Of a DNA stretch of 32,422 bases, positions 1 through 13,700 are shown piece after piece (within the stretch, counting starts at the first letter, position 1; every line of letters starts with the position of its first letter). Position numbers and translations under genes: made by a program. The notes beneath the pieces were generated by a model. That model did no database searches, was not told the origin of the DNA, and worked only from the letters and a program-made list of their open reading frames with translations. The DNA comes from Daphnia carinata (Eukaryota; Arthropoda; Branchiopoda; Diplostraca; Daphniidae): contig NW_026712473.1 in assembly GCF_022539665.2 (NCBI RefSeq), positions 1 through 32,422 of the forward strand, given 5' to 3'.

Positions 1-3000
1 CTGTTTTTGATGTATTTTATTAATTTTTACGATTTCAATGCGAAAATGACTGTGTTTAATGAAATCATTAGAATTTTACTCACATAATTCACTACAATTA
101 CAACTACATTTGATTTAAATAGTTAAGGATATTGGACTGGTAACCATCGCGTTTGGCGAACAACCAATGTAAAAACTCACCACCAGCTGGCGTTTAGTAA
201 AACATGATAAACCTGGTTCTTCGAACATTCGGTATTTGGCTATGCTTACTAACTTTGATTCGGCAACCTGTTTTTGACGTATTTTATTAATTTTTACGAT
301 TTCAATGCGAAAATGACTGTGTTTAATGAAATCATTAGAATTTTACACACATAATTCACTACAATTACAAGTACATTTGATTTAAATAGTTAAGGATATT
401 GGACTGGTAACCATCGCGTTTGGCGAACAACCAATGTAAAAACTCACCACCAGCTGGCGTTTAGTAAAACATGATAAACCTTGGTTCTTCGAACATTCGG
501 TATTTGGCTATGCTTACTAACTTTGATTCGGCAACCTGTTTTTGACGTATTTTATTAATTTTTACGATTTCAATGCGAAAATGACTGTGTTTAATGAAAT
601 CATTAGAATTTTACACACATAATTCACTACAATTACAAGTACATTTGATTTAAATAGTTAAGGATATTGGACTGGTAACCATCGCGTTTGGCGAACAACC
701 AATGTAAAAACTCACCACCAGCTGGCGTTTAGTAAAACATGATAAACCTTGGTTCTTCGAACATTCGGTATTTGGCTATGCTTACTAACTTTGATTCGGC
801 AACCTGTTTTTGACGTATTTTATTAATTTTTACGATTTCAATGCGAAAATGACTGTGTTTAATGAAATCATTAGAATTTTACACACATAATTCACTACAA
901 TTACAAGTACATTTGATTTAAATAGTTAAGGATATTGGACTGGTAACCATCGCGTTTGGCGAACAACCAATGTAAAAACTCACCACCAGCTGGCGTTTAG
1001 TAAAACATGATAAACCTTGGTTCTTCGAACATTCGGTATTTGGCTATGCTTACTAACTTTGATTCGGCAACCTGTTTTTGACGTATTTTATTAATTTTTA
1101 CGATTTCAATGCGAAAATGACTGTGTTTAATGAAATCATTAGAATTTTACACACATAGTTCACTAAAATTACAAGTACATTTGATTTAAATAGTTAAGGA
1201 TATTGGACTGGTAACCATCTCGTTTGACGAACAACCAATGTAAAAACTCACCACCAGCTGGCGTTTAGTAAAACATCATAAACCTTGGTTCTTCGAACAT
1301 TCGGTATTTGGCTATGCTTACTAACTTTGATTCGGCAACCTGTTTTTGACGTATTTTATTAATTTTTACGATTTCAATGCGAAAATGACTGTGTTTAATG
1401 AAATCATTAGAATTTTACACACATAATTCACTACAATTACAAGTACATTTGATTTAAATAGTTAAGGATATTGGACTGGTAACCATCGCGTTTGGCGAAC
1501 AACCAATGTAAAAACTCACCACCAGCTGGCGTTTAGTAAAACATGATAAACCTTGGTTCTTCGAACATTCGGTATTTGGCTATGCTTACTAACTTTGATT
1601 CGGCAACCTGTTTTTGACGTATTTTATTAATTTTTACGATTTCAATGCGAAAATGACTGTGTTTAATGAAATCATTAGAATTTTACACACATAATTCACT
1701 ACAATTACAAGTACTTTTGATTTAAATAGTTAAGGATATTGGACTGGTAACCATCGCGTTTGGCGAACAACCAATGTAAAAACTCACCACCAGCTGGCGT
1801 TTAGTAAAACATGATAAACCTTGGTTCTTCGAACATTCGGTATTTGGCTATGCTTACTAACTTTGAATCGGCAACCTGTTTTTGACGTATTTTATTAATT
1901 TTTACGATTTCAATGCGAAAATGACTGTGTTTAATGAAATCATTAGAATTTTACACACATAATTCACTACAATTACAAGTACATTTGATTTAAATAGTTA
2001 AGGATATTGGACTGGTAACCATCGCGTTTGGCGAACAACCAATGTAAAAACTCACCACCAGCTGGCGTTTAGTAAAACATGATAAACCTTGGTTCTTCGA
2101 ACATTCGGTATTTGGCTATGCTTACTAACTTTGAATCGGCAACCTGTTTTTGACGTATTTTATTAATTTTTACGATTTCAATGCGAAAATGACTGTGTTT
2201 AATGAAATCATTAGAATTTTACACACACACATAATTCACTACAATTACAAGTACATTTGATTTAAATAGTTAAGGATATTGGACTGGTAACCATCGCGTT
2301 TGGCGAACAACCAATGTAAAAACTCACCACCAGCTGGCGTTTAGTAAAACATGATAAACCTTGGTTCTTCGAACATTCGGTATTTGGCTATGCTTACTAA
2401 CTTTGATTCGGCAACCTGTTTTTGACGTATTTTATTAATTTTTACGATTTCAATGCGAAAATGACTGTGTTTAATGAAATCATTAGAATTTTACACACAT
2501 AATTCACTACAATTACAAGTACATTTGATTTAAATAGTTAAGGATATTGGACTGGTAACCATCGCGTTTGGCGAACAACCAATGTAAAAACTCACCACCA
2601 GCTGGCGTTTAGTAAAACATGATAAACCTTGGTTCTTCGAACATTCGGTATTTGGCTATGCTTACTAACTTTGATTCGGCAACCTGTTTTTGACGTATTT
2701 TATTAATTTTTACGATTTCAATGCGAAAATGACTGTGTTTAATGAAATCATTAGAATTTTACACACATAATTCACTACAATTACAAGTACATTTGATTTA
2801 AATAGTTAAGGATATTGGACTGGTAACCATCGCGTTTGGCGAACAACCAATGTAAAAACTCACCACCAGCTGGCGTTTAGTAAAACATGATAAACCTTGG
2901 TTCTTCGAACATTCGGTATTTGGCTATGCTTACTAACTTTGATTCGGCAACCTGTTTTTGACGTATTTTATTAATTTTTACGATTTCAATGCGAAAATGA

Positions 3001-6000
3001 CTGTGTTTAATGAAATCATTAGAATTTTACACACATAATTCACTACAATTACAAGTACATTTGATTTAAATAGTTAAGGATATTGGACTGGTAACCATCG
3101 CGTTTGGCGAACAACCAATGTAAAAACTCACCACCAGCTGGCGTTTAGTAAAACATGATAAACCTTGGTTCTTCGAACATTCGGTATTTGGCTATGCTTA
3201 CTAACTTTGATTCGGCAACCTGTTTTTGACGTATTTTATTAATTTTTACGATTTCAATGCGAAAATGACTGTGTTTAATGAAATCATTAGAATTTTACAC
3301 ACATAATTCACTACAATTACAAGTACATTTGATTTAAATAGTTAAGGATATTGGACTGGTAACCATCGCGTTTGGCGAACAACCAATGTAAAAACTCACC
3401 ACCAGCTGGCGTTTAGTAAAACATGATAAACCTTGGTTCTTCGAACATTCGGTATTTGGCTATGCTTACTAACTTTGATTCGGCAACCTGTTTTTGACGT
3501 ATTTTATTAATTTTTACGATTTCAATGCGAAAATGACTGTGTTTAATGAAATCATTAGAATTTTACACACATAATTCACTACAATTACAAGTACATTTGA
3601 TTTAAATAGTTAAGGATATTGGACTGGTAACCATCGCGTTTGGCGAACAACCAATGTAAAAACTCACCACCAGCTGGCGTTTAGTAAAACATGATAAACC
3701 TTGGTTCTTCGAACATTCGGTATTTGGCTATGCTTACTAACTTTGAATCGGCAACCTGTTTTTGACGTATTTTATTAATTTTTACGATTTCAATGCGAAA
3801 ATGACTGTGTTTAATGAAATCATTAGAATTTTACACACATAATTCACTACAATTACAAGTACATTTGATTTAAATAGTTAAGGATATTGGACTGGTAACC
3901 ATCGCGTTTGGCGAACAACCAATGTAAAAACTCACCACCAGCTGGCGTTTAGTAAAACATGATAAACCTTGGTTCTTCGAACATTCGGTATTTGGCTATG
4001 CTTACTAACTTTGATTCGGCAACCTGTTTTTGACGTATTTTATTAATTTTTACGATTTCAATGCGAAAATGACTGTGTTTAATGAAATCATTAGAATTTT
4101 ACACACATAATTCACTACAATTACAAGTACATTTGATTTAAATAGTTAAGGATATTGGACTGGTAACCATCGCGTTTGGCGAACAACCAATGTAAAAACT
4201 CACCACCAGCTGGCGTTTAGTAAAACATGATAAACCTTGGTTCTTCGAACATTCGGTATTTGGCTATGCTTACTAACTTTGATTCGGCAACCTGTTTTTG
4301 ACGTATTTTATTAATTTTTACGATTTCAATGCGAAAATGACTGTGTTTAATGAAATCATTAGAATTTTACACACATAATTCACTACAATTACAAGTACAT
4401 TTGATTTAAATAGTTAAGGATATTGGACTGGTAACCATCGCGTTTGGCGAACAACCAATGTAAAAACTCACCACCAGCTGGCGTTTAGTAAAACATGATA
4501 AACCTTGGTTCTTCGAACATTCGGTATTTGGCTATGCTTACTAACTTTGATTCGGCAACCTGTTTTTGACGTATTTTATTAATTTTTACGATTTCAATGC
4601 GAAAATGACTGTGTTTAATGAAATCATTAGAATTTTACACACATAATTCACTACAATTACAAGTACATTTGATTTAAATAGTTAAGGATATTGGACTGGT
4701 AACCATCGCGTTTGGCGAACAACCAATGTAAAAACTCACCACCAGCTGGCGTTTAGTAAAACATGATAAACCTTGGTTCTTCGAACATTCGGTATTTGGC
4801 TATGCTTACTAACTTTGATTCGGCAACCTGTTTTTGACGTATTTTATTAATTTTTACGATTTCAATGCGAAAATGACTGTGTTTAATGAAATCATTAGAA
4901 TTTTACACACATAATTCACTACAATTACAAGTACATTTGATTTAAATAGTTAAGGATATTGGACTGGTAACCATCGCGTTTGGCGAACAACCAATGTAAA
5001 AAACTCACCACCAGCTGGCGTTTAGTAAAACATGATAAACCTTGGTTCTTCGAACATTCGGTATTTGGCTATGCTTACTAACTTTGATTCGGCAACCTGT
5101 TTTTGACGTATTTTATTAATTTTTACGATTTCAATGCGAAAATGACTGTGTTTAATGAAATCATTAGAATTTTACACACATAATTCACTACAATTACAAG
5201 TACATTTGATTTAAATAGTTAAGGATATTGGACTGGTAACCATCGCGTTTGGCGAACAACCAATGTAAAAACTCACCACCAGCTGGCGTTTAGTAAAACA
5301 TGATAAACCTTGGTTCTTCGAACATTCGGTATTTGGCTATGCTTACTAACTTTGATTCGGCAACCTGTTTTTGACGTATTTTATTAATTTTTACGATTTC
5401 AATGCGAAAATGACTGTGTTTAATGAAATCATTAGAATTTTACACACATAATTCACTACAATTACAAGTACATTTGATTTAAATAGTTAAGGATATTGGA
5501 CTGGTAACCATCGCGTTTGGCGAACAACCAATGTAAAAACTCACCACCAGCTGGCGTTTAGTAAAACATGATAAACCTTGGTTCTTCGAACATTCGGTAT
5601 TTGGCTATGCTTACTAACTTTGATTCGGCAACCTGTTTTTGACGTATTTTATTAATTTTTACGATTTCAATGCGAAAATGACTGTGTTTATTGAAATCAT
5701 TAGAATTTTACACACATAATTCACTACAATTACAAGTACATTTGATTTAAATAGTTAAGGATATTGGACTGGTAACCATCGCGTTTGGCGAACAACCAAT
5801 GTAAAAACTCACCACCAGCTGGCGTTTAGTAAAACATGATAAACCTTGGTTCTTCGAACATTCGGTATTTGGCTATGCTTACTAACTTTGATTCGGCAAC
5901 CTGTTTTTGACGTATTTTATTAATTTTTACGATTTCAATGCGAAAATGACTGTGTTTAATGAAATCATTAGAATTTTACACACATAATTCACTACAATTA

Positions 6001-7715
6001 CAAGTACATTTGATTTAAATAGTTAAGGATATTGGACTGGTAACCATCGCGTTTGGCGAACAACCAATGTAAAAACTCACCACCAGCTGGCGTTTAGTAA
6101 AACATGATAAACCTTGGTTCTTCGAACATTCGGTATTTGGCTATGCTTACTAACTTTGATTCGGCAACCTGTTTTTGACGTATTTTATTAATTTTTACGA
6201 TTTCAATGCGAAAATGACTGTGTTTAATGAAATCATTAGAATTTTACACACATAATTCACTACAATTACAAGTACATTTGATTTAAATAGTTAAGGATAT
6301 TGGACTGGTAACCATCGCGTTTGGCGAACAACCAATGTAAAAACTCACCACCAGCTGGCGTTTAGTAAAACATGATAAACCTTGGTTCTTCGAACATTCG
6401 GTATTTGGCTATGCTTACTAACTTTGATTCGGCAACCTGTTTTTGACGTATTTTATTAATTTTTACGATTTCAATGCGAAAATGACTGTGTTTAATGAAA
6501 TCATTAGAATTTTACACACATAATTCACTACAATTACAAGTACATTTGATTTAAATAGTTAAGGATATTGGACTGGTAACCATCGCGTTTGGCGAACAAC
6601 CAATGTAAAAACTCACCACCAGCTGGCGTTTAGTAAAACATGATAAACCTTGGTTCTTCGAACATTCGGTATTTGGCTATGCTTACTAACTTTGATTCGG
6701 CAACCTGTTTTTGACGAATTTTATTAATTTTTACGATTTCAATGCGAAAATGACTGTGTTTAATGAAATCATTAGAATTTTACACACATAATTCACTACA
6801 ATTACAAGTACATTTGATTTAAATAGTTAAGGATATTGGACTGGTAACCATCGCGTTTGGCGAACAACCAATGTAAAAACTCACCACCAGCTGGCGTTTA
6901 GTAAAACATGATAAACCTTGGTTCTTCGAACATTCGGTATTTGGCTATGCTTACTAACTTTGATTCGGCAACCTGTTTTTGACGTATTTTATTAATTTTT
7001 ACGATTTCAATGCGAAAATGACTGTGTTTAATGAAATCATTAGAATTTTACACACATAATTCACTACAATTACAAGTACATTTGATTTAAATAGTTAAGG
7101 ATATTGGACTGGTAACCATCGCGTTTGGCGAACAACCAATGTAAAAACTCACCACCAGCTGGCGTTTAGTAAAACATGATAAACCTTGGTTCTTCGAACA
7201 TTCGGTATTTGGCTATGCTTACTAACTTTGATTCGGCAACCTGTTTTTGACGTATTTTATTAATTTTTACGATTTCAATGCGAAAATGACTGTGTTTAAT
7301 GAAATCATTAGAATTTTACACACATAATTCACTACAATTACAAGTACATTTGATTTAAATAGTTAAGGATATTGGACTGGTAACCATCGCGTTTGGCGAA
7401 CAACCAATGTAAAAACTCACCACCAGCTGGCGTTTAGTAAAACATGATAAACCTTGGTTCTTCGAACATTCGGTATTTGGCTATGCTTACTAACTTTGAT
7501 TCGGCAACCTGTTTTTGACGTATTTTATTAATTTTTACGATTTCAATGCGAAAATGACTGTGTTTAATGAAATCATTAGAATTTTACACACATAATTCAC
7601 TACAATTACAAGTACATTTGATTTAAATAGTTAAGGATATTGGACTGGTAACCATCGCGTTTGGCGAACAACCAATGTAAAAACTCACCACCAGCTGGCG
7701 TTTAGTAAAACATGA

Positions 7716-7742
7716 AAACAGCTGGCGTTTAGTAAAACTTGA
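7716..7742 (+). repeat. 27-bp partial duplication inside a satellite monomer
   Basis: The normal monomer reads ...AAAACATGA then TAAACC. Here 27 extra bases starting AAACAGCTGG and ending AAAACTTGA lie between those two parts. The insert copies the CAGCTGGCGTTTAGTAAAAC segment of the same monomer but ends in ACTTGA instead of ACATGA, a variant otherwise seen in the right array. It explains the one large length excess in the left array. It is probably a product of unequal exchange or template switching between two monomer types. Confidence 0.9.
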
Positions 7743-10700
7743 TAAACCTTGGTTCTTCGAACATTCGGTATTTGGCTATGCTTACTAACTTTGATTCGGC
7801 AACCTGTTTTTGACGTATTTTATTAATTTTTACGATTTCAATGCGAAAATGACTGTGTTTAATGAAATCATTAGAATTTTACACACATAATTCACTACAA
7901 TTACAAGTACATTTGATTTAAATAGTTAAGGATATTGGACTGGTAACCATCGCGTTTGGCGAACAACCAATGTAAAAACTCACCACCAGCTGGCGTTTAG
8001 TAAAACATGATAAACCTTGGTTCTTCGAACATTCGGTATTTGGCTATGCTTACTAACTTTGATTCGGCAACCTGTTTTTGACGTATTTTATTAATTTTTA
8101 CGATTTCAATGCGAAAATGACTGTGTTTAATGAAATCATTAGAATTTTACACACATAATTCACTACAATTACAAGTACATTTGATTTAAATAGTTAAGGA
8201 TATTGGACTGGTAACCATCGCGTTTGGCGAACAACCAATGTAAAAACTCACCACCAGCTGGCGTTTAGTAAAACATGATAAACCTTGGTTCTTCGAACAT
8301 TCGGTATTTGGCTATGCTTACTAACTTTGATTCGGCAACCTGTTTTTGACGTATTTTATTAATTTTTACGATTTCAATGCGAAAATGACTGTGTTTAATG
8401 AAATCATTAGAATTTTACACACATAATTCACTACAATTACAAGTACATTTGATTTAAATAGTTAAGGATATTGGACTGGTAACCATCGCGTTTGGCGAAC
8501 AACCAATGTAAAAACTCACCACCAGCTGGCGTTTAGTAAAACATGATAAACCTTGGTTCTTCGAACATTCGGTATTTGGCTATGCTTACTAACTTTGATT
8601 CGGCAACCTGTTTTTGACGTATTTTATTAATTTTTACGATTTCAATGCGAAAATGACTGTGTTTAATGAAATCATTAGAATTTTACACACATAATTCACT
8701 ACAATTACAAGTACATTTGATTTAAATAGTTAAGGATATTGGACTGGTAACCATCGCGTTTGGCGAACAACCAATGTAAAAACTCACCACCAGCTGGCGT
8801 TTAGTAAAACATGATAAACCTTGGTTCTTCGAACATTCGGTATTTGGCTATGCTTACTAACTTTGATTCGGCAACCTGTTTTTGACGTATTTTATTAATT
8901 TTTACGATTTCAATGCGAAAATGACTGTGTTTAATGAAATCATTAGAATTTTACACACATAATTCACTACAATTACAAGTACATTTGATTTAAATAGTTA
9001 AGGATATTGGACTGGTAACCATCGCGTTTGGCGAACAACCAATGTAAAAACTCACCACCAGCTGGCGTTTAGTAAAACATGATAAACCTTGGTTCTTCGA
9101 ACATTCGGTATTTGGCTATGCTTACTAACTTTGATTCGGCAACCTGTTTTTGACGTATTTTATTAATTTTTACGATTTCAATGCGAAAATGACTGTGTTT
9201 AATGAAATCATTAGAATTTTACACACATAATTCACTACAATTACAAGTACATTTGATTTAAATAGTTAAGGATATTGGACTGGTAACCATCGCGTTTGGC
9301 GAACAACCAATGTAAAAACTCACCACCAGCTGGCGTTTAGTAAAACATGATAAACCTTGGTTCTTCGAACATTCGGTATTTGGCTATGCTTACTAACTTT
9401 GATTCGGCAACCTGTTTTTGACGTATTTTATTAATTTTTACGATTTCAATGCGAAAATGACTGTGTTTAATGAAATCATTAGAATTTTACACACATAATT
9501 CACTACAATTACAAGTACATTTGATTTAAATAGTTAAGGATATTGGACTGGTAACCATCGCGTTTGGCGAACAACCAATGTAAAAACTCACCACCAGCTG
9601 GCGTTTAGTAAAACATGATAAACCTTGGTTCTTCGAACATTCGGTATTTGGCTATGCTTACTAACTTTGATTCGGCAACCTGTTTTTGACGTATTTTATT
9701 AATTTTTACGATTTCAATGCGAAAATGACTGTGTTTAATGAAATCATTAGAATTTTACACACATAATTCACTACAATTACAAGTACATTTGATTTAAATA
9801 GTTAAGGATATTGGACTGGTAACCATCGCGTTTGGCGAACAACCAATGTAAAAACTCACCACCAGCTGGCGTTTAGTAAAACATGATAAACCTTGGTTCT
9901 TCGAACATTCGGTATTTGGCTATGCTTACTAACTTTGATTCGGCAACCTGTTTTTGACGTATTTTATTAATTTTTACGATTTCAATGCGAAAATGACTGT
10001 GTTTAATGAAATCATTAGAATTTTACACACATAATTCACTACAATTACAAGTACATTTGATTTAAATAGTTAAGGATATTGGACTGGTAACCATCGCGTT
10101 TGGCGAACAACCAATGTAAAAACTCACCACCAGCTGGCGTTTAGTAAAACATGATAAACCTTGGTTCTTCGAACATTCGGTATTTGGCTATGCTTACTAA
10201 CTTTGATTCGGCAACCTGTTTTTGACGTATTTTATTAATTTTACGATTTCAATGCGAAAATGACTGTGTTTAATGAAATCATTAGAATTTTACACACATA
10301 ATTCACTACAATTACAAGTACATTTGATTTAAATAGTTAAGGATATTGGACTGGTAACCATCGCGTTTGGCGAACAACCAATGTAAAAACTCACCACCAG
10401 CTGGCGTTTAGTAAAACATGATAAACCTTGGTTCTTCGAACATTCGGTATTTGGCTATGCTTACTAACTTTGATTCGGCAACCTGTTTTTGACGTATTTT
10501 ATTAATTTTTACGATTTCAATGCGAAAATGACTGTGTTTAATGAAATCATTAGAATTTTACACACATAATTCACTACAATTACAAGTACATTTGATTTAA
10601 ATAGTTAAGGATATTGGACTGGTAACCATCGCGTTTGGCGAACAACCAATGTAAAAACTCACCACCAGCTGGCGTTTAGTAAAACATGATAAACCTTGGT

Positions 10701-13700
10701 TCTTCGAACATTCGGTATTTGGCTATGCTTACTAACTTTGATTCGGCAACCTGTTTTTGACGTATTTTATTAATTTTTACGATTTCAATGCGAAAATGAC
10801 TGTGTTTAATGAAATCATTAGAATTTTACACACATAATTCACTACAATTACAAGTACATTTGATTTAAATAGTTAAGGATATTGGACTGGTAACCATCGC
10901 GTTTGGCGAACAACCAATGTAAAAACTCACCACCAGCTGGCGTTTAGTAAAACATGATAAACCTTGGTTCTTCGAACATTCGGTATTTGGCTATGCTTAC
11001 TAACTTTGATTCGGCAACCTGTTTTTGACGTATTTTATTAATTTTTACGATTTCAATGCGAAAATGACTGTGTTTAATGAAATCATTAGAATTTTACACA
11101 CATAATTCACTACAATTACAAGTACATTTGATTTAAATAGTTAAGGATATTGGACTGGTAACCATCGCGTTTGGCGAACAACCAATGTAAAAACTCACCA
11201 CCAGCTGGCGTTTAGTAAAACATGATAAACCTTGGTTCTTCGAACATTCGGTATTTGGCTATGCTTACTAACTTTGATTCGGCAACCTGTTTTTGACGTA
11301 TTTTATTAATTTTTACGATTTCAATGCGAAAATGACTGTGTTTAATGAAATCATTAGAATTTTACACACATAATTCACTACAATTACAAGTACATTTGAT
11401 TTAAATAGTTAAGGATATTGGACTGGTAACCATCGCGTTTGGCGAACAACCAATGTAAAAAACTCACCACCAGCTGGCGTTTAGTAAAACATGATAAACC
11501 TTGGTTCTTCGAACATTCGGTATTTGGCTATGCTTACTAACTTTGATTCGGCAACCTGTTTTTGACGTATTTTATTAATTTTTACGATTTCAATGCGAAA
11601 ATGACTGTGTTTAATGAAATCATTAGAATTTTACACACATAATTCACTACAATTACAAGTACATTTGATTTAAATAGTTAAGGATATTGGACTGGTAACC
11701 ATCGCGTTTGGCGAACAACCAATGTAAAAACTCACCACCAGCTGTCGTTTAGTAAAACATGATAAACCTTGGTTCTTCGAACATTCGGTATTTGGCTATG
11801 CTTACTAACTTTGATTCGGCAACCTGTTTTTGACGTATTTTATTAATTTTTACGATTTCAATGCGAAAATGACTGTGTTTAATGAAATCATTAGAATTTT
11901 ACACACATAATTCACTACAATTACAAGTACATTTGATTTAAATAGTTAAGGATATTGGACTGGTAACCATCGCGTTTGGCGAACAACCAATGTAAAAACT
12001 CACCACCAGCTGGCGTTTAGTAAAACATGATAAACCTTGGTTCTTCGAACATTCGGTATTTGGCTATGCTTACTAACTTTGATTCGGCAACCTGTTTTTG
12101 ACGTATTTTATTAATTTTTACGATTTCAATGCGAAAATGACTGTGTTTAATGAAATCATTAGAATTTTACACACATAATTCACTACAATTACAAGTACAT
12201 TTGATTTAAATAGTTAAGGATATTGGACTGGTAACCATCGCGTTTGGCGAACAACCAATGTAAAAACTCACCACCAGCTGGCGTTTAGTAAAACATGATA
12301 AACCTTGGTTCTTCGAACATTCGGTATTTGGCTATGCTTACTAACTTTGATTCGGCAACCTGTTTTTGACGTATTTTATTAATTTTTACGATTTCAATGC
12401 GAAAATGACTGTGTTTAATGAAATCATTAGAATTTTACACACATAATTCACTACAATTACAAGTACATTTGATTTAAATAGTTAAGGATATTGGACTGGT
12501 AACCATCGCGTTTGGCGAACAACCAATGTAAAAACTCACCACCAGCTGGCGTTTAGTAAAACATGATAAACCTTGGTTCTTCGAACATTCGGTATTTGGC
12601 TATGCTTACTAACTTTGATTCGGCAACCTGTTTTTGACGTATTTTATTAATTTTTACGATTTCAATGCGAAAATGACTGTGTTTAATGAAATCATTAGAA
12701 TTTTACACACATAATTCACTACAATTACAAGTACATTTGATTTAAATAGTTAAGGATATTGGACTGGTAACCATCGCGTTTGGCGAACAACCAATGTAAA
12801 AACTCACCACCAGCTGGCGTTTAGTAAAACATGATAAACCTTGGTTCTTCGAACATTCGGTATTTGGCTATGCTTACTAACTTTGATTCGGCAACCTGTT
12901 TTTGACGTATTTTATTAATTTTTACGATTTCAATGCGAAAATGACTGTGTTTAATGAAATCATTAGAATTTTACACACATAATTCACTACAATTACAAGT
13001 ACATTTGATTTAAATAGTTAAGGATATTGGACTGGTAACCATCGCGTTTGGCGAACAACCAATGTAAAAACTCACCACCAGCTGGCGTTTAGTAAAACAT
13101 GATAAACCTTGGTTCTTCGAACATTCGGTATTTGGCTATGCTTACTAACTTTGATTCGGCAACCTGTTTTTGACGTATTTTATTAATTTTTACGATTTCA
13201 ATGCGAAAATGACTGTGTTTAATGAAATCATTAGAATTTTACACACATAATTCACTACAATTACAAGTACATTTGATTTAAATAGTTAAGGATATTGGAC
13301 TGGTAACCATCGCGTTTGGCGAACAACCAATGTAAAAACTCACCACCAGCTGGCGTTTAGTAAAACATGATAAACCTTGGTTCTTCGAACATTCGGTATT
13401 TGGCTATGCTTACTAACTTTGATTCGGCAACCTGTTTTTGACGTATTTTATTAATTTTTACGATTTCAATGCGAAAATGACTGTGTTTAATGAAATCATT
13501 AGAATTTTACACACATAATTCACTACAATTACAAGTACATTTGATTTAAATAGTTAAGGATATTGGACTGGTAACCATCGCGTTTGGCGAACAACCAATG
13601 TAAAAACTCACCACCAGCTGGCGTTTAGTAAAACATGATAAACCTTGGTTCTTCGAACATTCGGTATTTGGCTATGCTTACTAACTTTGATTCGGCAACC

